A DNA stretch of 16,031 nt from JADFRG01 sp036986135 (GCA_036986135.1 BTQZ01000048.1:1-16031); one strand, 5' to 3'. Counted from the first letter of the stretch, positions 6,827-14,093 are shown. The notes: generated by a model not told the origin, from the letters alone. Translations and numbers: made by a program.

Positions 6827-8193
6827 GCCGGAAGGTGCATGTAGTGGGAATTGGTGGAGCAGGAATGTCAGCCATTGCGAGGGTCTTGATGGAGCGCGGT
6901 GAACAACTGTCAGGCTCGGATCTGGCCACGACGCCGTTTTCCGAAGCCCTGGCTGAGTCTGGCGTGCCCATCACAATCGGTCATCGGGCCGAGGCGGTGG
7001 TGGATGCAGACCTGGTCTTGGCTTCGTCCGCCGTGCCCGATTCCAATGTGGAATTAAAGGCTGCGAGCCAGCGCGGCATCCAGGTGATGCGAAGGCCGGC
7101 CTTCCTACCCCAACTCGTCGAGGGGTATCGAACGGTGGCCATCAGCGGCACGCACGGTAAGACCACCACGACGGCCATGATTGCCTGGATCCTGGATCGC
7201 GCCGGTCTGCAGCCCAGCTTCATCATCGGTGGGATCCCCAATGATCTGGGAACGAATTCTCGACATGGAAGTGGAGAAATCTTTGTGATTGAGGCCGATG
7301 AGTACGACCGTGCATTTCTCGGTCTGCATCCAGCCATCGCAGTGATTACGAATGTGGAACACGATCATCCCGACGACTATCCGAACTTCGAGGCCTACAA
7401 GGCCGCATTCGAGATCTTCGTATCTGGGATTCAGGAAACGGTGATTGTCGGCTCGGATGATCCGGTAGCCAGGGCGTTTGCACCCGCGGGGCTGACTCGC
7501 ATCACGTTCGGATTGGGTGACGAGGCCGAATGGCGGGCGGTCGAGATCCGGGGCAACGACGCCGGCGGGGTCGATTTCCTGGCGATTCGGCAGGAAGAGA
7601 CCATGGGACTCGTCCGATTGCGGCTGCCAGGTGACCATAACGTGCTTAACGCCTTGGGAGCGCTCGCCACGACGCACGCCCTGGAGGTGGAGTTCGCCGC
7701 CGCACGAACGGCTCTGGCGGATTTCCACGGTGTGGAACGCAGATTTGAGATCCTGGGAGAGCGTGAAGGCGTCACCGTCATCGATGACTACGCCCACCAC
7801 CCCAGCGAGATTCAGGCCACGCTTGCGGCCGCGCGGCAGCGCTACGCTTCAGCCCAGATTTGGGCGGTGTTCCAGCCGCATACCTATTCCCGCACCGCGG
7901 CCCTCTTCGATCCGCTCACCGGATCGTTTGCTGATGCAGATCACGTCATCGTGACAGACATCTACGCGGCGCGAGAAGAGCCCATGCCGGGAGTCAGCGC
8001 CGGCGAATTGGCCAGCCATATTGAAGGTCCGGACGTCCGCTATGTACCGGAGCTTGAGGAAGTGGCGAAGGAGCTGCTCGCGAACGTCAAGCCGAACTCT
8101 GTCGTTGTGACTTTGAGTGCGGGCGACGCCAATCGTGTCGGACGGCTCGTGTTGCAGGGATTGTCCGAAGGACAAGGAGGCACACATGCTTAA
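6823..8193 (+). CDS. murC: UDP-N-acetylmuramate--L-alanine ligase (MurC)
   Basis: MurC is the cytosolic ligase that attaches L-Ala to UDP-MurNAc, the first peptide-forming step. At 456 aa it is normal for the family. Signatures in order are VHVVGIGGAGMSAIARVL with SGSD (UDP-binding domain), the ATP loop SGTHGKTTTT (108-117, Lys113), IEADEYDRAFL, TNVEHDHPDDYPN, HNVLNALGA, GVERRFEILGE, VIDDYAHHPSEIQATL, and the C-terminal AVFQPHTYSRT and DIYAAREEPMPGVS. EADEYD and DDYAHHP are diagnostic for MurC (or the related Mpl, which is made unlikely by the operon context). The ATG overlaps the preceding stop by ATGA. The 3' end overlaps the next small ORF by 8 bp, and the murC codons GQGG carry that ORF's SD. 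Confidence 0.97.
   Translation: MSRKVHVVGIGGAGMSAIARVLMERGEQLSGSDLATTPFSEALAESGVPITIGHRAEAVVDADLVLASSAVPDSNVELKAASQRGIQVMRRPAFLPQLVEGYRTVAISGTHGKTTTTAMIAWILDRAGLQPSFIIGGIPNDLGTNSRHGSGEIFVIEADEYDRAFLGLHPAIAVITNVEHDHPDDYPNFEAYKAAFEIFVSGIQETVIVGSDDPVARAFAPAGLTRITFGLGDEAEWRAVEIRGNDAGGVDFLAIRQEETMGLVRLRLPGDHNVLNALGALATTHALEVEFAAARTALADFHGVERRFEILGEREGVTVIDDYAHHPSEIQATLAAARQRYASAQIWAVFQPHTYSRTAALFDPLTGSFADADHVIVTDIYAAREEPMPGVSAGELASHIEGPDVRYVPELEEVAKELLANVKPNSVVVTLSAGDANRVGRLVLQGLSEGQGGTHA
8174..8180 (+). promoter_or_regulatory. Ribosome binding site that fixes the start of the 60-aa ORF
   Basis: AAGGAGG lies within the last codons of murC, 5 nt before the ATG at 8186. It is one of the strongest Shine-Dalgarno matches in the cluster and decides the ATG at 8186 over earlier in-frame start codons such as the ATG at 8117, which lies deep in murC without an SD. 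Confidence 0.8.
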
Positions 8194-8368
8194 GTCGAAG
8201 ACAGCCAGACGCCCACTCGAGCAAGATCGCAAGATAGAACTCAAGATGCGCATCGCGCTCAAGCGGCTGCACGGGGAGATGCCGTCCAGGGCATTGGTCC
8301 TGGAAGAAGAGGGCACTCCCGAACCTGAAGTGCTCGGCCGGCTAATCGACGCAGTCCGCCGACTGTGA
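8186..8368 (+). CDS. Unknown 60-aa basic protein between murC and murB
   Basis: No family is recognised. The ATG overlaps the murC end by 8 bp and has AAGGAGG at a 5-nt spacing, so translation is credible. The product starts MLKSKTARRPLEQDRKIELKM and is strongly charged, with a predicted long amphipathic helix (about residues 12-30, KIELKMRIALKRLHGEMPSR), a short Glu-rich middle, and a second helix EPEVLGRLIDAVRRL at the end. There is no signal peptide or membrane segment. The TGA stop is in the same frame as murB, with only one codon between the stop and the murB TTG, and the base after the stop is C. It may serve mainly as a coupling cistron for murB, be a small partner protein, or be a detached MurB N-terminal piece; the sequence does not decide. 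Confidence 0.7.
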   Translation: MLKSKTARRPLEQDRKIELKMRIALKRLHGEMPSRALVLEEEGTPEPEVLGRLIDAVRRL

Positions 8369-8371
8369 CCG

Positions 8372-9280
8372 TTGGAACGCGACCAACTGCGCGGGGCATT
8401 TCCCGATACCTTGCAGGAAGATGCGCCGCTCGCGCAGTACACCGCGGCCCGCATCGGCGGACCAGCCGAGTTCCTGCTTACGGTCCATTCGGCCGGCGAA
8501 CTTGAGAGAGCGGCGGAGCGACTGTGGGAGCTGGGATGTGAATTCCGGCTGCTGGGCGGTGGATCCAACGTACTGGTGGCCGATAAGGGAATATCGGGAG
8601 TCGTGGTCTTGAACCAGGCTAAGGAAGTGAAATTCGAAGAGCAGGGCGTATGGGCCGAGTCCGGCGCATCTATCGGGTCGATCGCGCGCCGTGCGGTCGA
8701 AAAGGGGCTCAGCGGACTGGAGTGGGCGGCTACCATCCCGGGATCTATCGGCGGGGCCATCGTGGGCAATGCCGGCGCCCATGGCGGAGATACGGCGAGC
8801 AGCCTGGCGCACGCGGAGGTCATCCGTCGCCGAGAAGGACGCGCGCGTTGGGACACAGAGCGGCTGGAATTCAGTTATCGAACGAGCTGGCTGAAACGGA
8901 ATCCCGGCGAAGCGGTTGTCCTGGCCGGTCGCTTCGTCCTATCGCCATCCGATCCGGCAGAAACTCGCGCCACGATGGAAGAGTATATAAACTACCGCCG
9001 GCAGACCCAGCCCACAGGAGCCAGCATTGGCTCCATGTTCAGGAATCCGCCGGGCGCACATGCGGGCAGGCTGATTGAGGCGGCCGGGTTGAAAGGAGAA
9101 CGACGCGGGGAGGCAGAGATCAGTCCGAAGCATGCTAACTTCTTCGTCAATCACGGCGGGGCCAGTGCATGTGAAGTCTATGAACTCATACTGCTGGCCC
9201 AGCAGCGAGTGGCAGAGAAATCCGGCGTGGAACTGGAACTGGAAATAGAGCTTCTGGGCGACTGGGAGGTGAATGCCTAA
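8372..9280 (+). CDS. murB: UDP-N-acetylenolpyruvoylglucosamine reductase (MurB)
   Basis: MurB is the FAD- and NADPH-dependent cytosolic reductase that forms UDP-MurNAc from the enolpyruvyl intermediate. At 302 aa it resembles the shorter type II (Gram-positive-like) enzymes. Motifs are YTAARIGGPAEF (residues about 24-35), LLGGGSNVLVADKGISGVVV, SGASIGSIARRAVEKGLSGLEWAATIPGSIGGAIVGNAGAHG, YRTSWLK, then PTGASIGSMFRNPPGAHAGRLIEAAGLKG with the catalytic Ser (S221), ISPKHANFFVN, and a C-terminal EIELLGDW containing the probable catalytic Glu (E291). The start is taken as the TTG at 8372, which gives a normal 18-residue lead before the first FAD motif. It has no visible SD and follows the upstream stop by one codon, so re-initiation by terminating ribosomes is likely. 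The end overlaps ddl by 8 bp. Confidence 0.94.
   Translation: MERDQLRGAFPDTLQEDAPLAQYTAARIGGPAEFLLTVHSAGELERAAERLWELGCEFRLLGGGSNVLVADKGISGVVVLNQAKEVKFEEQGVWAESGASIGSIARRAVEKGLSGLEWAATIPGSIGGAIVGNAGAHGGDTASSLAHAEVIRRREGRARWDTERLEFSYRTSWLKRNPGEAVVLAGRFVLSPSDPAETRATMEEYINYRRQTQPTGASIGSMFRNPPGAHAGRLIEAAGLKGERRGEAEISPKHANFFVNHGGASACEVYELILLAQQRVAEKSGVELELEIELLGDWEVNA
9264..9272 (+). promoter_or_regulatory. Unusually complete Shine-Dalgarno sequence abutting the ddl start
   Basis: GGGAGGTGA runs directly into the ATG at 9273 inside the last murB codons. It contains the full GGAGGTGA complement of the 16S rRNA 3' end, but the core GGAGG is only 3 nt from the start codon, closer than usual. The next in-frame codons match the Ddl N-terminus, so the start is secure. 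Confidence 0.65.
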
Positions 9281-10379
9281 GCTCAACCTAGCCGTCTTTT
9301 TCGGAGGGCGGTCGGGGGAGCACGAGGTTTCGCTAATGTCAGCTCGATCCGTACTGGGTGCCCTGGACAAGGACAAATACCAGGTAATTCAGGTGGGAAT
9401 CACTCACGATGGGGACTGGTTCACCGGCGAAGACGCCATCGGCGCCTTCGAACGCGGAGACACGCGCGGCCTCGATGCGGCGACTCTGTTGCCGGAACCG
9501 GGCGTGAGCGGGCTGCACGTACGTGGGGAAGGCTCCCGCCTATCCAAGATCGCCGACCTGGATGTAGCGGTGCCTATATTGCACGGGCCTTTCGGTGAAG
9601 ACGGGACGATTCAGGGCCTGTTCGAAATGGCAGACCTTGCCTATGTAGGCGCCGGCGTGCTCGCCTCGGCAGTGGCGATGGACAAGGGCCTTTTCAAGTG
9701 GTTGATGCGCGCACATGGAATACCGGTACTCGACTTCGCCATTATCGATAGCGTCAGGCTCGAGGCGGATATGGAGGCGGCCCTGGACGAGGCCGAGGCG
9801 GTCGCTGGCTACCCGCTCTTCGTAAAGCCGGCCAATATGGGATCCTCGGTAGGTGTGAGCAAGGTGCGCGGGCGCTCGGATCTGCTCGAAGGCCTGATGG
9901 AGTCCGCCCAGTACGACCGTCGGATTCTTGTAGAGCGCGGGATTGAGGCACGTGAGATCGAAGTGAGTGTGTTGGGCAACGAGCATCCGGAAGCTTCCGT
10001 CCCAGGAGAAGTCATTCCCAGTGATGAGTACTACAGCTATCGCGCCAAATACATCGATGACCGGTCGGAGCTGCGCATTCCTGCTCCGCTCGACCCCGAG
10101 ACGACGGAAAAGGCGCGGCGCATCGCGGTCGAGGCCTACAAGGCCGTCGACGGAGCCGGGATGGCGAGGGTCGACCTGCTGCTGGAACTGGAAACGGAAA
10201 ACCTTTATCTGAATGAAGTCAATACCATCCCAGGATTTACGGGCATCAGCATGTACCCGAGACTCTGGGAGGCCAGCGGGCTCACCTATCCGGAGCTGAT
10301 GGACCGCCTGATCGAACTGGCTCAAGCGCGGAAGGCGCAAAAAGATGGATTGGTGCGCACTTATGAGGGGGCGGAGTAG
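9273..10379 (+). CDS. ddl: D-alanine--D-alanine ligase (Ddl)
   Basis: Ddl is an ATP-grasp ligase that makes the D-Ala-D-Ala dipeptide used by MurF. The 368-aa length fits the longer DdlA-like class. The N-terminus reads LAVFFGGRSGEHEVSLMSA, the substrate-binding region. It is followed by VAVPILHGPFGEDGTIQGLFE with YVGAGVLASAVAMDK, the ATP-binding strand PLFVKPANMGSSVGVSKV, IEVSVLGN, PGEVIPSDEYYSYRAKY, GMARVDLLLE and the metal-binding LNEVNTIPGFTGISMYP. The Lys259-Tyr260 pair in AKY corresponds to Lys215-Tyr216 of E. coli DdlB. Tyr at that position is associated with D-Ala-D-Ala rather than D-Ala-D-Lac products, so vancomycin-resistant type precursors are not predicted. The TAG stop is followed immediately by the ATG of a minicistron. 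Confidence 0.96.
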   Translation: MPKLNLAVFFGGRSGEHEVSLMSARSVLGALDKDKYQVIQVGITHDGDWFTGEDAIGAFERGDTRGLDAATLLPEPGVSGLHVRGEGSRLSKIADLDVAVPILHGPFGEDGTIQGLFEMADLAYVGAGVLASAVAMDKGLFKWLMRAHGIPVLDFAIIDSVRLEADMEAALDEAEAVAGYPLFVKPANMGSSVGVSKVRGRSDLLEGLMESAQYDRRILVERGIEAREIEVSVLGNEHPEASVPGEVIPSDEYYSYRAKYIDDRSELRIPAPLDPETTEKARRIAVEAYKAVDGAGMARVDLLLELETENLYLNEVNTIPGFTGISMYPRLWEASGLTYPELMDRLIELAQARKAQKDGLVRTYEGAE

Positions 10380-10457
10380 ATGAAGCGTCGATCCGACGAT
10401 CGTGCCGGATGGGTTGTCGCACAAACGCTCCGCGCTATCAGGGAGCCGGGCAAATGA
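10380..10457 (+). CDS. Candidate 25-aa minicistron 1 upstream of ftsQ
   Basis: The ATG directly follows the ddl TAG, with GGGGGCGGAG a few bases upstream as a possible SD. The product (MKRRSDDRAGWVV, then 12 more residues ending REPGK) has no recognisable domain. Its TGA overlaps the ATG of the next minicistron as ATGA. It occupies the first unit of an imperfect tandem repeat. Whether it is translated cannot be told from sequence; its most plausible role is to carry ribosomes from ddl towards ftsQ. Confidence 0.4.
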   Translation: MKRRSDDRAGWVVAQTLRAIREPGK

Positions 10458-10534
10458 GTTTGGCTATCCGACGCTCGCGCGGGGTCGGTTCTCGGTCGGA
10501 CGATTTGCACGATGTGAGGGAGTCGCGCAGATGA
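10454..10534 (+). CDS. Candidate 26-aa minicistron 2, resembling the FtsQ N-terminus
   Basis: The ATG has AGGGAG at an 8-nt spacing and overlaps the preceding TGA. The peptide begins MSLAIRRSRG, which matches the FtsQ start MSLAVRRPRL at seven of ten positions plus one conservative Ile/Val change, then diverges and ends ESRR at a TGA that overlaps the ftsQ ATG. It lies in repeat unit B. I read it as a truncated duplicate of the ftsQ start region that may still be translated. A stable function for the peptide is doubtful. Confidence 0.45.
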   Translation: MSLAIRRSRGVGSRSDDLHDVRESRR

Positions 10535-11493
10535 GCCTGGCAGTTAGGCGACCGCGCCTTTCGATCCTTGGCCGCTTCTCCGGCGGGTCGTCGAGGCGCG
10601 CGCGCAAGCGATCTCGCACCGCTCGACGTACCACTCGTCGCAGTGCTTCCACGCGCATTCCCTTGACTTACCCGATCGGGCGGGAGGCTGCGCAGGCATT
10701 GGGGGCCCCGGTGCGGAGACGGCGCACCTACACGATTCCATTGCCCGACGAGCTCGGAGCGGAGATCAATATTCCGGCGCTTCCGAGGCTTCGCATTGGG
10801 CGGCGCACCTTGACTCTGCTGTTGCTGCTGGCGTGGCTGCTGACCGCACGTAGGGCCTGGATCAGCGATGAATTTCGAATCGATGATGTGACGGTTGAAG
10901 GGGCCGGCTTGCTGAGTGAGGCGCAGATTGAATCGATCGCTCGAGTAAGCGGGAGCCACATCTTTACCTTGGATCCGCTGGCCGCAACGCAGCGCCTGGT
11001 CTCCTATCCGGAGATCGACGCAGCGGAGGTCCGACTTCAGTGGCCCGGAAATAAGGTGACGATTAAGGTGGAAGAGAGACGACCGATTGTCGAATGGCAT
11101 GATGGCGGCAAGACCTGGTGGCTCAGCGCCTCCGGCGTGGCATTTATCCAGCGCCAGCCCTACAAAGCCATGGTCGAGGTGACCTCTTCGGAACCGGTGT
11201 TGGAGATCAGCCAGGATGCCTTGGCGCCGGCCATCGCTCCCGAGGTGCTTTGGAGCGCGGTGATGCTGAGCGAGCAGCTGCCGTACGCGACCGATCTGAC
11301 CTACAGCGCGGACCACGGCTTTGGATTCGACGATCCGCGCGGCTGGAATGTGCTCTTCGGCCAAGGCGGCGAGATGGATACAAAAGTAGCAGTGTATGAG
11401 GCCATCGCCCTATCCATTGTGGAGCAGGGCCTGAACGCAGTCGTGGTGAGCGTCGAAGACCCGGCCTCGCCCTACTACAAGTTGACGAGGTAA
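10531..11493 (+). CDS. ftsQ: Cell division protein FtsQ/DivIB
   Basis: FtsQ is a bitopic membrane protein that links early and late divisome components. From this start the product is 320 aa. It has an unusually long, Arg-rich cytoplasmic N-terminus (residues 1-92, including the cluster RRARKRSRTARRTTRR at 22-37), one short hydrophobic segment at about 93-105 (LTLLLLLAWLL), and a POTRA domain at about 115-184 (FRIDDVTVEGAGLLSEAQI to VTIKVEERRP). The FtsQ beta domain follows with WWLSASGVAFIQR. The ATG at 10531 is preferred over the upstream in-frame GTG at 10402: it has AGGGAG at 8 nt, overlaps the previous stop as ATGA, and the GTG version would add 43 residues coded by the repeat. Only 3 bp separate it from ftsA. 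Confidence 0.9.
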   Translation: MSLAVRRPRLSILGRFSGGSSRRARKRSRTARRTTRRSASTRIPLTYPIGREAAQALGAPVRRRRTYTIPLPDELGAEINIPALPRLRIGRRTLTLLLLLAWLLTARRAWISDEFRIDDVTVEGAGLLSEAQIESIARVSGSHIFTLDPLAATQRLVSYPEIDAAEVRLQWPGNKVTIKVEERRPIVEWHDGGKTWWLSASGVAFIQRQPYKAMVEVTSSEPVLEISQDALAPAIAPEVLWSAVMLSEQLPYATDLTYSADHGFGFDDPRGWNVLFGQGGEMDTKVAVYEAIALSIVEQGLNAVVVSVEDPASPYYKLTR

Positions 11494-11496
11494 CCC

Positions 11497-12744
11497 GTGG
11501 CTACTCTCATCGGACCCGAAGAAACCGTTTTTGTTGGCTTGGACATCGGAACCACGAAGGTCTGTATGCTGGTCGGGCACCTGGACCCAGAGAGCCGACT
11601 GCGCGTGATCGGCGTGGGTATCGTGCCCTCGATGGGCATGCGTAAGGGCGGAGTGGTGAACCTGGAAGCGCTCAGTAAGGCGATCACACTCGCCAAAGAC
11701 AAGGCCGAGCGTACCTCCGGATTCGAGATCACCTCTGCACTGGTCAGCATTTCGGGCAACCAGATCGAATCGATGAACAGCCGCGGCATGGCCGGCGTGA
11801 CCGGTCGTACCATCGGCTACGACGACGTGGCCCGGGCGCTGGACGCGGCGCGTTCGGTGGCGATCCCATTCAACCGCGAGCTTGTGCACGTCGTGCCGCG
11901 CGGATTCGTCGTGGACGGCCAGGACGGAATTCGTTCTGCCATCGGCATGTACGGCTACCGGCTGGAAGTCGAAGCCCATATCGTGACCGCCAATCAGACC
12001 TCGCTTCGCAATCTGGAGAAAGCAGTGGAGGCGGCTGGCATTGCCATTGATGGGTATGTGCTTTCCTCGCTTGCCGCGGGTGAGCTCGTGCTCTCGGAGA
12101 CCGAGCGAGAGATGGGAGCCGTTGTTTGCGACATCGGTGGCGGAACTTGTGACATCGCGGTCTACATCGAAGGGGCCTCCTGGCATACGGCCGCCATTCC
12201 CGTTGGCGGCGACCATATGACCAGCGACATTGCCCAGGGCCTGCATCTGCCTCAGGAGACCGCCGAAAGCATCAAGATCCAGCACGGTACGTGCCGGCCC
12301 ATAATGGGTGACCATGACCAACTGGTGACGATGAGGCCCTTCGGGCAGGGCAGCAACGTTCAGGTACGCATCGCGGATCTTGCTGGGATCTTGGAGCCGC
12401 GGGCAGAGGAGATCTTTGCGCTTGTGCGCCAGGAGATCAAGCGCTCCGGCTACGATGCGCTGCTTCCGGCCGGCCTGATATTGACCGGTGGTGCGAGCCA
12501 GCTGCACGGCCTCGATCTTGTGGCGGCCGATGTGCTGCAGCTGCCGGTCCGCTCCGCACAGCCAGACAAGCTGCGCGGGCTGGTAGATAAGCTGGGCGAT
12601 CCCGCCTATTCGGCTAGCGTCGGATTGCTGCATTGGGGTCGGCTCCAGGAAGAGGATGTCATTCTGGATCATCGTTCCATAGTTTGGCCGCGGTTCGACC
12701 TGGGACGAGCGGCCGGATTATTAAGACGTTTGCTTCCGGGCTAA
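11497..12744 (+). CDS. ftsA: Cell division protein FtsA
   Basis: FtsA is the actin-like ATPase that tethers FtsZ to the membrane and recruits later division proteins. At 415 aa it is normal for the family. The phosphate-1 motif DIGTTK lies at residues 16-21. The family-specific 1C domain follows (GGVVNLEALSKAI, SISGNQIESMNSRG, then a variable stretch to about 165). The phosphate-2 motif DIGGGTCD is at 212-219, and the adenosine motif TGGASQL is near the C-terminus. The last 20 or so residues (DLGRAAGLLRRLLPG) form an amphipathic helix like the FtsA membrane-targeting sequence. The GTG at 11497 has GAGG 6 nt upstream, overlapping the ftsQ end. The 1C domain and adjacent ftsZ separate it from MreB, DnaK and PilM. 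Confidence 0.95.
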   Translation: MATLIGPEETVFVGLDIGTTKVCMLVGHLDPESRLRVIGVGIVPSMGMRKGGVVNLEALSKAITLAKDKAERTSGFEITSALVSISGNQIESMNSRGMAGVTGRTIGYDDVARALDAARSVAIPFNRELVHVVPRGFVVDGQDGIRSAIGMYGYRLEVEAHIVTANQTSLRNLEKAVEAAGIAIDGYVLSSLAAGELVLSETEREMGAVVCDIGGGTCDIAVYIEGASWHTAAIPVGGDHMTSDIAQGLHLPQETAESIKIQHGTCRPIMGDHDQLVTMRPFGQGSNVQVRIADLAGILEPRAEEIFALVRQEIKRSGYDALLPAGLILTGGASQLHGLDLVAADVLQLPVRSAQPDKLRGLVDKLGDPAYSASVGLLHWGRLQEEDVILDHRSIVWPRFDLGRAAGLLRRLLPG

Positions 12745-12772
12745 GGCCCGATATCGGAGACCGAGGAAGACA

Positions 12773-12780
12773 GAGGAGGA
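12773..12780 (+). promoter_or_regulatory. Strong ribosome binding site of ftsZ
   Basis: GAGGAGGA is centred in the 40-bp ftsA-ftsZ gap, with GGAGG 5 nt from the ATG. ftsZ is the only gene in the division part of the cluster with a separate leader rather than an overlap or near-overlap, in line with FtsZ being needed at higher levels than its upstream neighbours. No promoter is apparent in the gap. Confidence 0.7.
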
Positions 12781-12784
12781 CAAC

Positions 12785-13897
12785 ATGCAACCAGCACCAC
12801 AGATCGAGTCTTTTGCACGAATCAAGGTGGTTGGGATCGGCGGGGGCGGCAGCAATGCCGTCAACCGCATGATGGAGGAGGGCCTGGCCGGCATCGAATT
12901 CGTGGCCATCAACACCGATGCCCAGGCGCTCCTGCTCTCCAACGCGCCGACCCGCGTTCGCATTGGCGACAAGCTCACGCGTGGCTTGGGAGCCGGAGGC
13001 GACCCGGAGGTCGGTCAGAAAGCAGCCGAGGAGTCGGCGGAGGATGTGTACGAAGTCCTCAAGGGCTCCGATATGGTGTTTATCGCAGCCGGCATCGGCG
13101 GTGGGACTGGAACGGGTGCCGCGCCCGTGATATCCCAGATCGCGAAGGAAATCGGTGCGCTCTCCATCGGCGTGGTCACGCGCCCCTTTACGTTTGAAGG
13201 CGCTAAGCGCATGCAGGCCGCAGAGGCCGGCATCAACGAGCTGAAGGAGCATGTCGACACCCTGATCGTGATCCCGAACGACCGGCTGATCCAGATCGCA
13301 GATAAACGCGCCAGCCTGCAGGATTCCTTCAAGCTCGCTGATGACGTGCTGCGCCAGGGTATCCAGGGCATCAGTGAGCTGATCACCATCCCGGGCCTGA
13401 TCAACCTGGATTTCGCCGATGTGCGCACGATCATGGCCGAGGGTGGCGCGGCGCTGATGGCGGTAGGTCGCGCTTCGGGTGAGGATCGTGCTCGAGTAGC
13501 CGCAGAACAGGCCATTTCCAGCCACCTGCTCGATATTACGATCGATGGGGCGCGCGGCATTCTGTTTAACGTTACCGGTGGCTCCGATCTGAGCTTGTTT
13601 GAGGTAAATCAGGCGGCCGCCATCATCAAGGAAACCGCGCATCCAGACGTAAACCTGATCTTCGGCGCGGTGATCGATCCGAGCATAGGCGAGGATCTGA
13701 GGGTGACCGTAATCGCCACCGGGTTCGAGCGCTCGGGCGGGCCGAAACGAGCATCGGCACGGATACGACGCTTCACTCAGGCCGCCGCGGCCCAGGAGCA
13801 GGCTCGCTTGGAGACCGGGATACCGGTGGACGAGTTTATGCCGCAGGCCATCGACGTCAACGACCTGGACATCCCGGCCTTCCTGCGGCGTCGCTGA
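12785..13897 (+). CDS. ftsZ: Cell division GTPase FtsZ
   Basis: FtsZ is the tubulin homologue that polymerises into the Z ring. At 370 aa it is slightly short. The GTP-binding fold starts IKVVGIGGGGSNAVNRM (13-29). The tubulin signature GGGTGTG lies at 105-111, VTRPFTFEG is typical of the family, and the T7 catalytic loop NLDFAD is at 207-212. The core ends at ATGFE (about residue 316). A short linker of about 40 residues leads to the conserved C-terminal peptide DLDIPAFLRRR (360-370), which binds FtsA and other partners. The ATG follows GAGGAGGA. It is the last gene of the wall and division run; the next gene starts 514 bp later behind its own promoter. Confidence 0.98.
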   Translation: MQPAPQIESFARIKVVGIGGGGSNAVNRMMEEGLAGIEFVAINTDAQALLLSNAPTRVRIGDKLTRGLGAGGDPEVGQKAAEESAEDVYEVLKGSDMVFIAAGIGGGTGTGAAPVISQIAKEIGALSIGVVTRPFTFEGAKRMQAAEAGINELKEHVDTLIVIPNDRLIQIADKRASLQDSFKLADDVLRQGIQGISELITIPGLINLDFADVRTIMAEGGAALMAVGRASGEDRARVAAEQAISSHLLDITIDGARGILFNVTGGSDLSLFEVNQAAAIIKETAHPDVNLIFGAVIDPSIGEDLRVTVIATGFERSGGPKRASARIRRFTQAAAAQEQARLETGIPVDEFMPQAIDVNDLDIPAFLRRR

Positions 13898-13991
13898 GGC
13901 GGGCGGGCCGCTCGAGGCCTGTGTTCCCAGCACTCTGAAGAAGGGAATCGGCCGCGATCGATCCATGGACTCGCCTGGAAATCTACGGGCC

Positions 13992-14044
13992 GCTCGCGGA
14001 ATCTGCGCGAGCCTCTCTGGGTCCCGAGGCCGTACGGGGGACCC
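13992..14044 (+). repeat. Two adjacent inverted repeats downstream of ftsZ
   Basis: GCTCGCG (13992-13998) pairs with CGCGAGC (14006-14012) across a 7-nt loop. GGGTCCC (14019-14025) pairs with GGGACCC (14038-14044) across 12 nt, with the palindrome CCGTACGG inside. Neither is followed by a T run. They sit about 95-150 bp after the ftsZ stop and could protect the mRNA 3' end. Confidence 0.5.
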
Positions 14045-14052
14045 CACGAATT

Positions 14053-14093
14053 GCGGGTGCCGGACCCTCCTCCCGGCACCCGCTATCTTTCTC
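14053..14093 (+). terminator. Candidate transcription terminator of the dcw operon
   Basis: GCGGGTGCCGG (14053-14063) pairs perfectly with CCGGCACCCGC (14073-14083) around a 9-nt loop. It is followed by TATCTTTCTC, which is only partly T-rich. The stem is strong but the U-tract is weak, so termination may be partial or Rho-assisted. Position, 155 bp after ftsZ and before a new promoter, supports the call. Confidence 0.55.

Larger units (their letters stand above)
10380..10557 (+). repeat. Imperfect tandem repeat (units of 74, 77 and about 27 bp) at the ddl-ftsQ junction
   Basis: Unit A is 10380-10453, unit B 10454-10530, and a partial unit C begins at 10531, the ftsQ start. A and B share ATCCGACGATCGTGCCGG versus ATCCGACGCTCGCGCGGG (15 of 18 bases), a GGTT-x-TCG-xx-C-xx-ACG-x-T string, and the end block AGGGAG-Y-CG-S-GCA-R followed by ATGA. 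By hand alignment they are about two thirds identical. B and C match at 18 of their first 27 bases. Each unit starts with ATGA, so stop/start overlaps recur at each boundary, and AGGGAG lies 8 nt before the ATGs at 10454 and 10531. The pattern looks like an old duplication of the ftsQ translation-initiation region. Confidence 0.6.

Noticed and set aside
9990..10060. D-Ala-D-Lac (vancomycin resistance type) ligase
   Set aside because: The specificity position carries Tyr in AKY, as in ordinary D-Ala-D-Ala ligases, and the gene sits in the housekeeping cluster.
10402..10530. GTG at 10402 as the ftsQ start, adding 43 residues
   Set aside because: No SD is evident, the added peptide is coded by the tandem repeat and unlike an FtsQ N-terminus, and the ATG at 10531 has AGGGAG at 8 nt plus an ATGA overlap.
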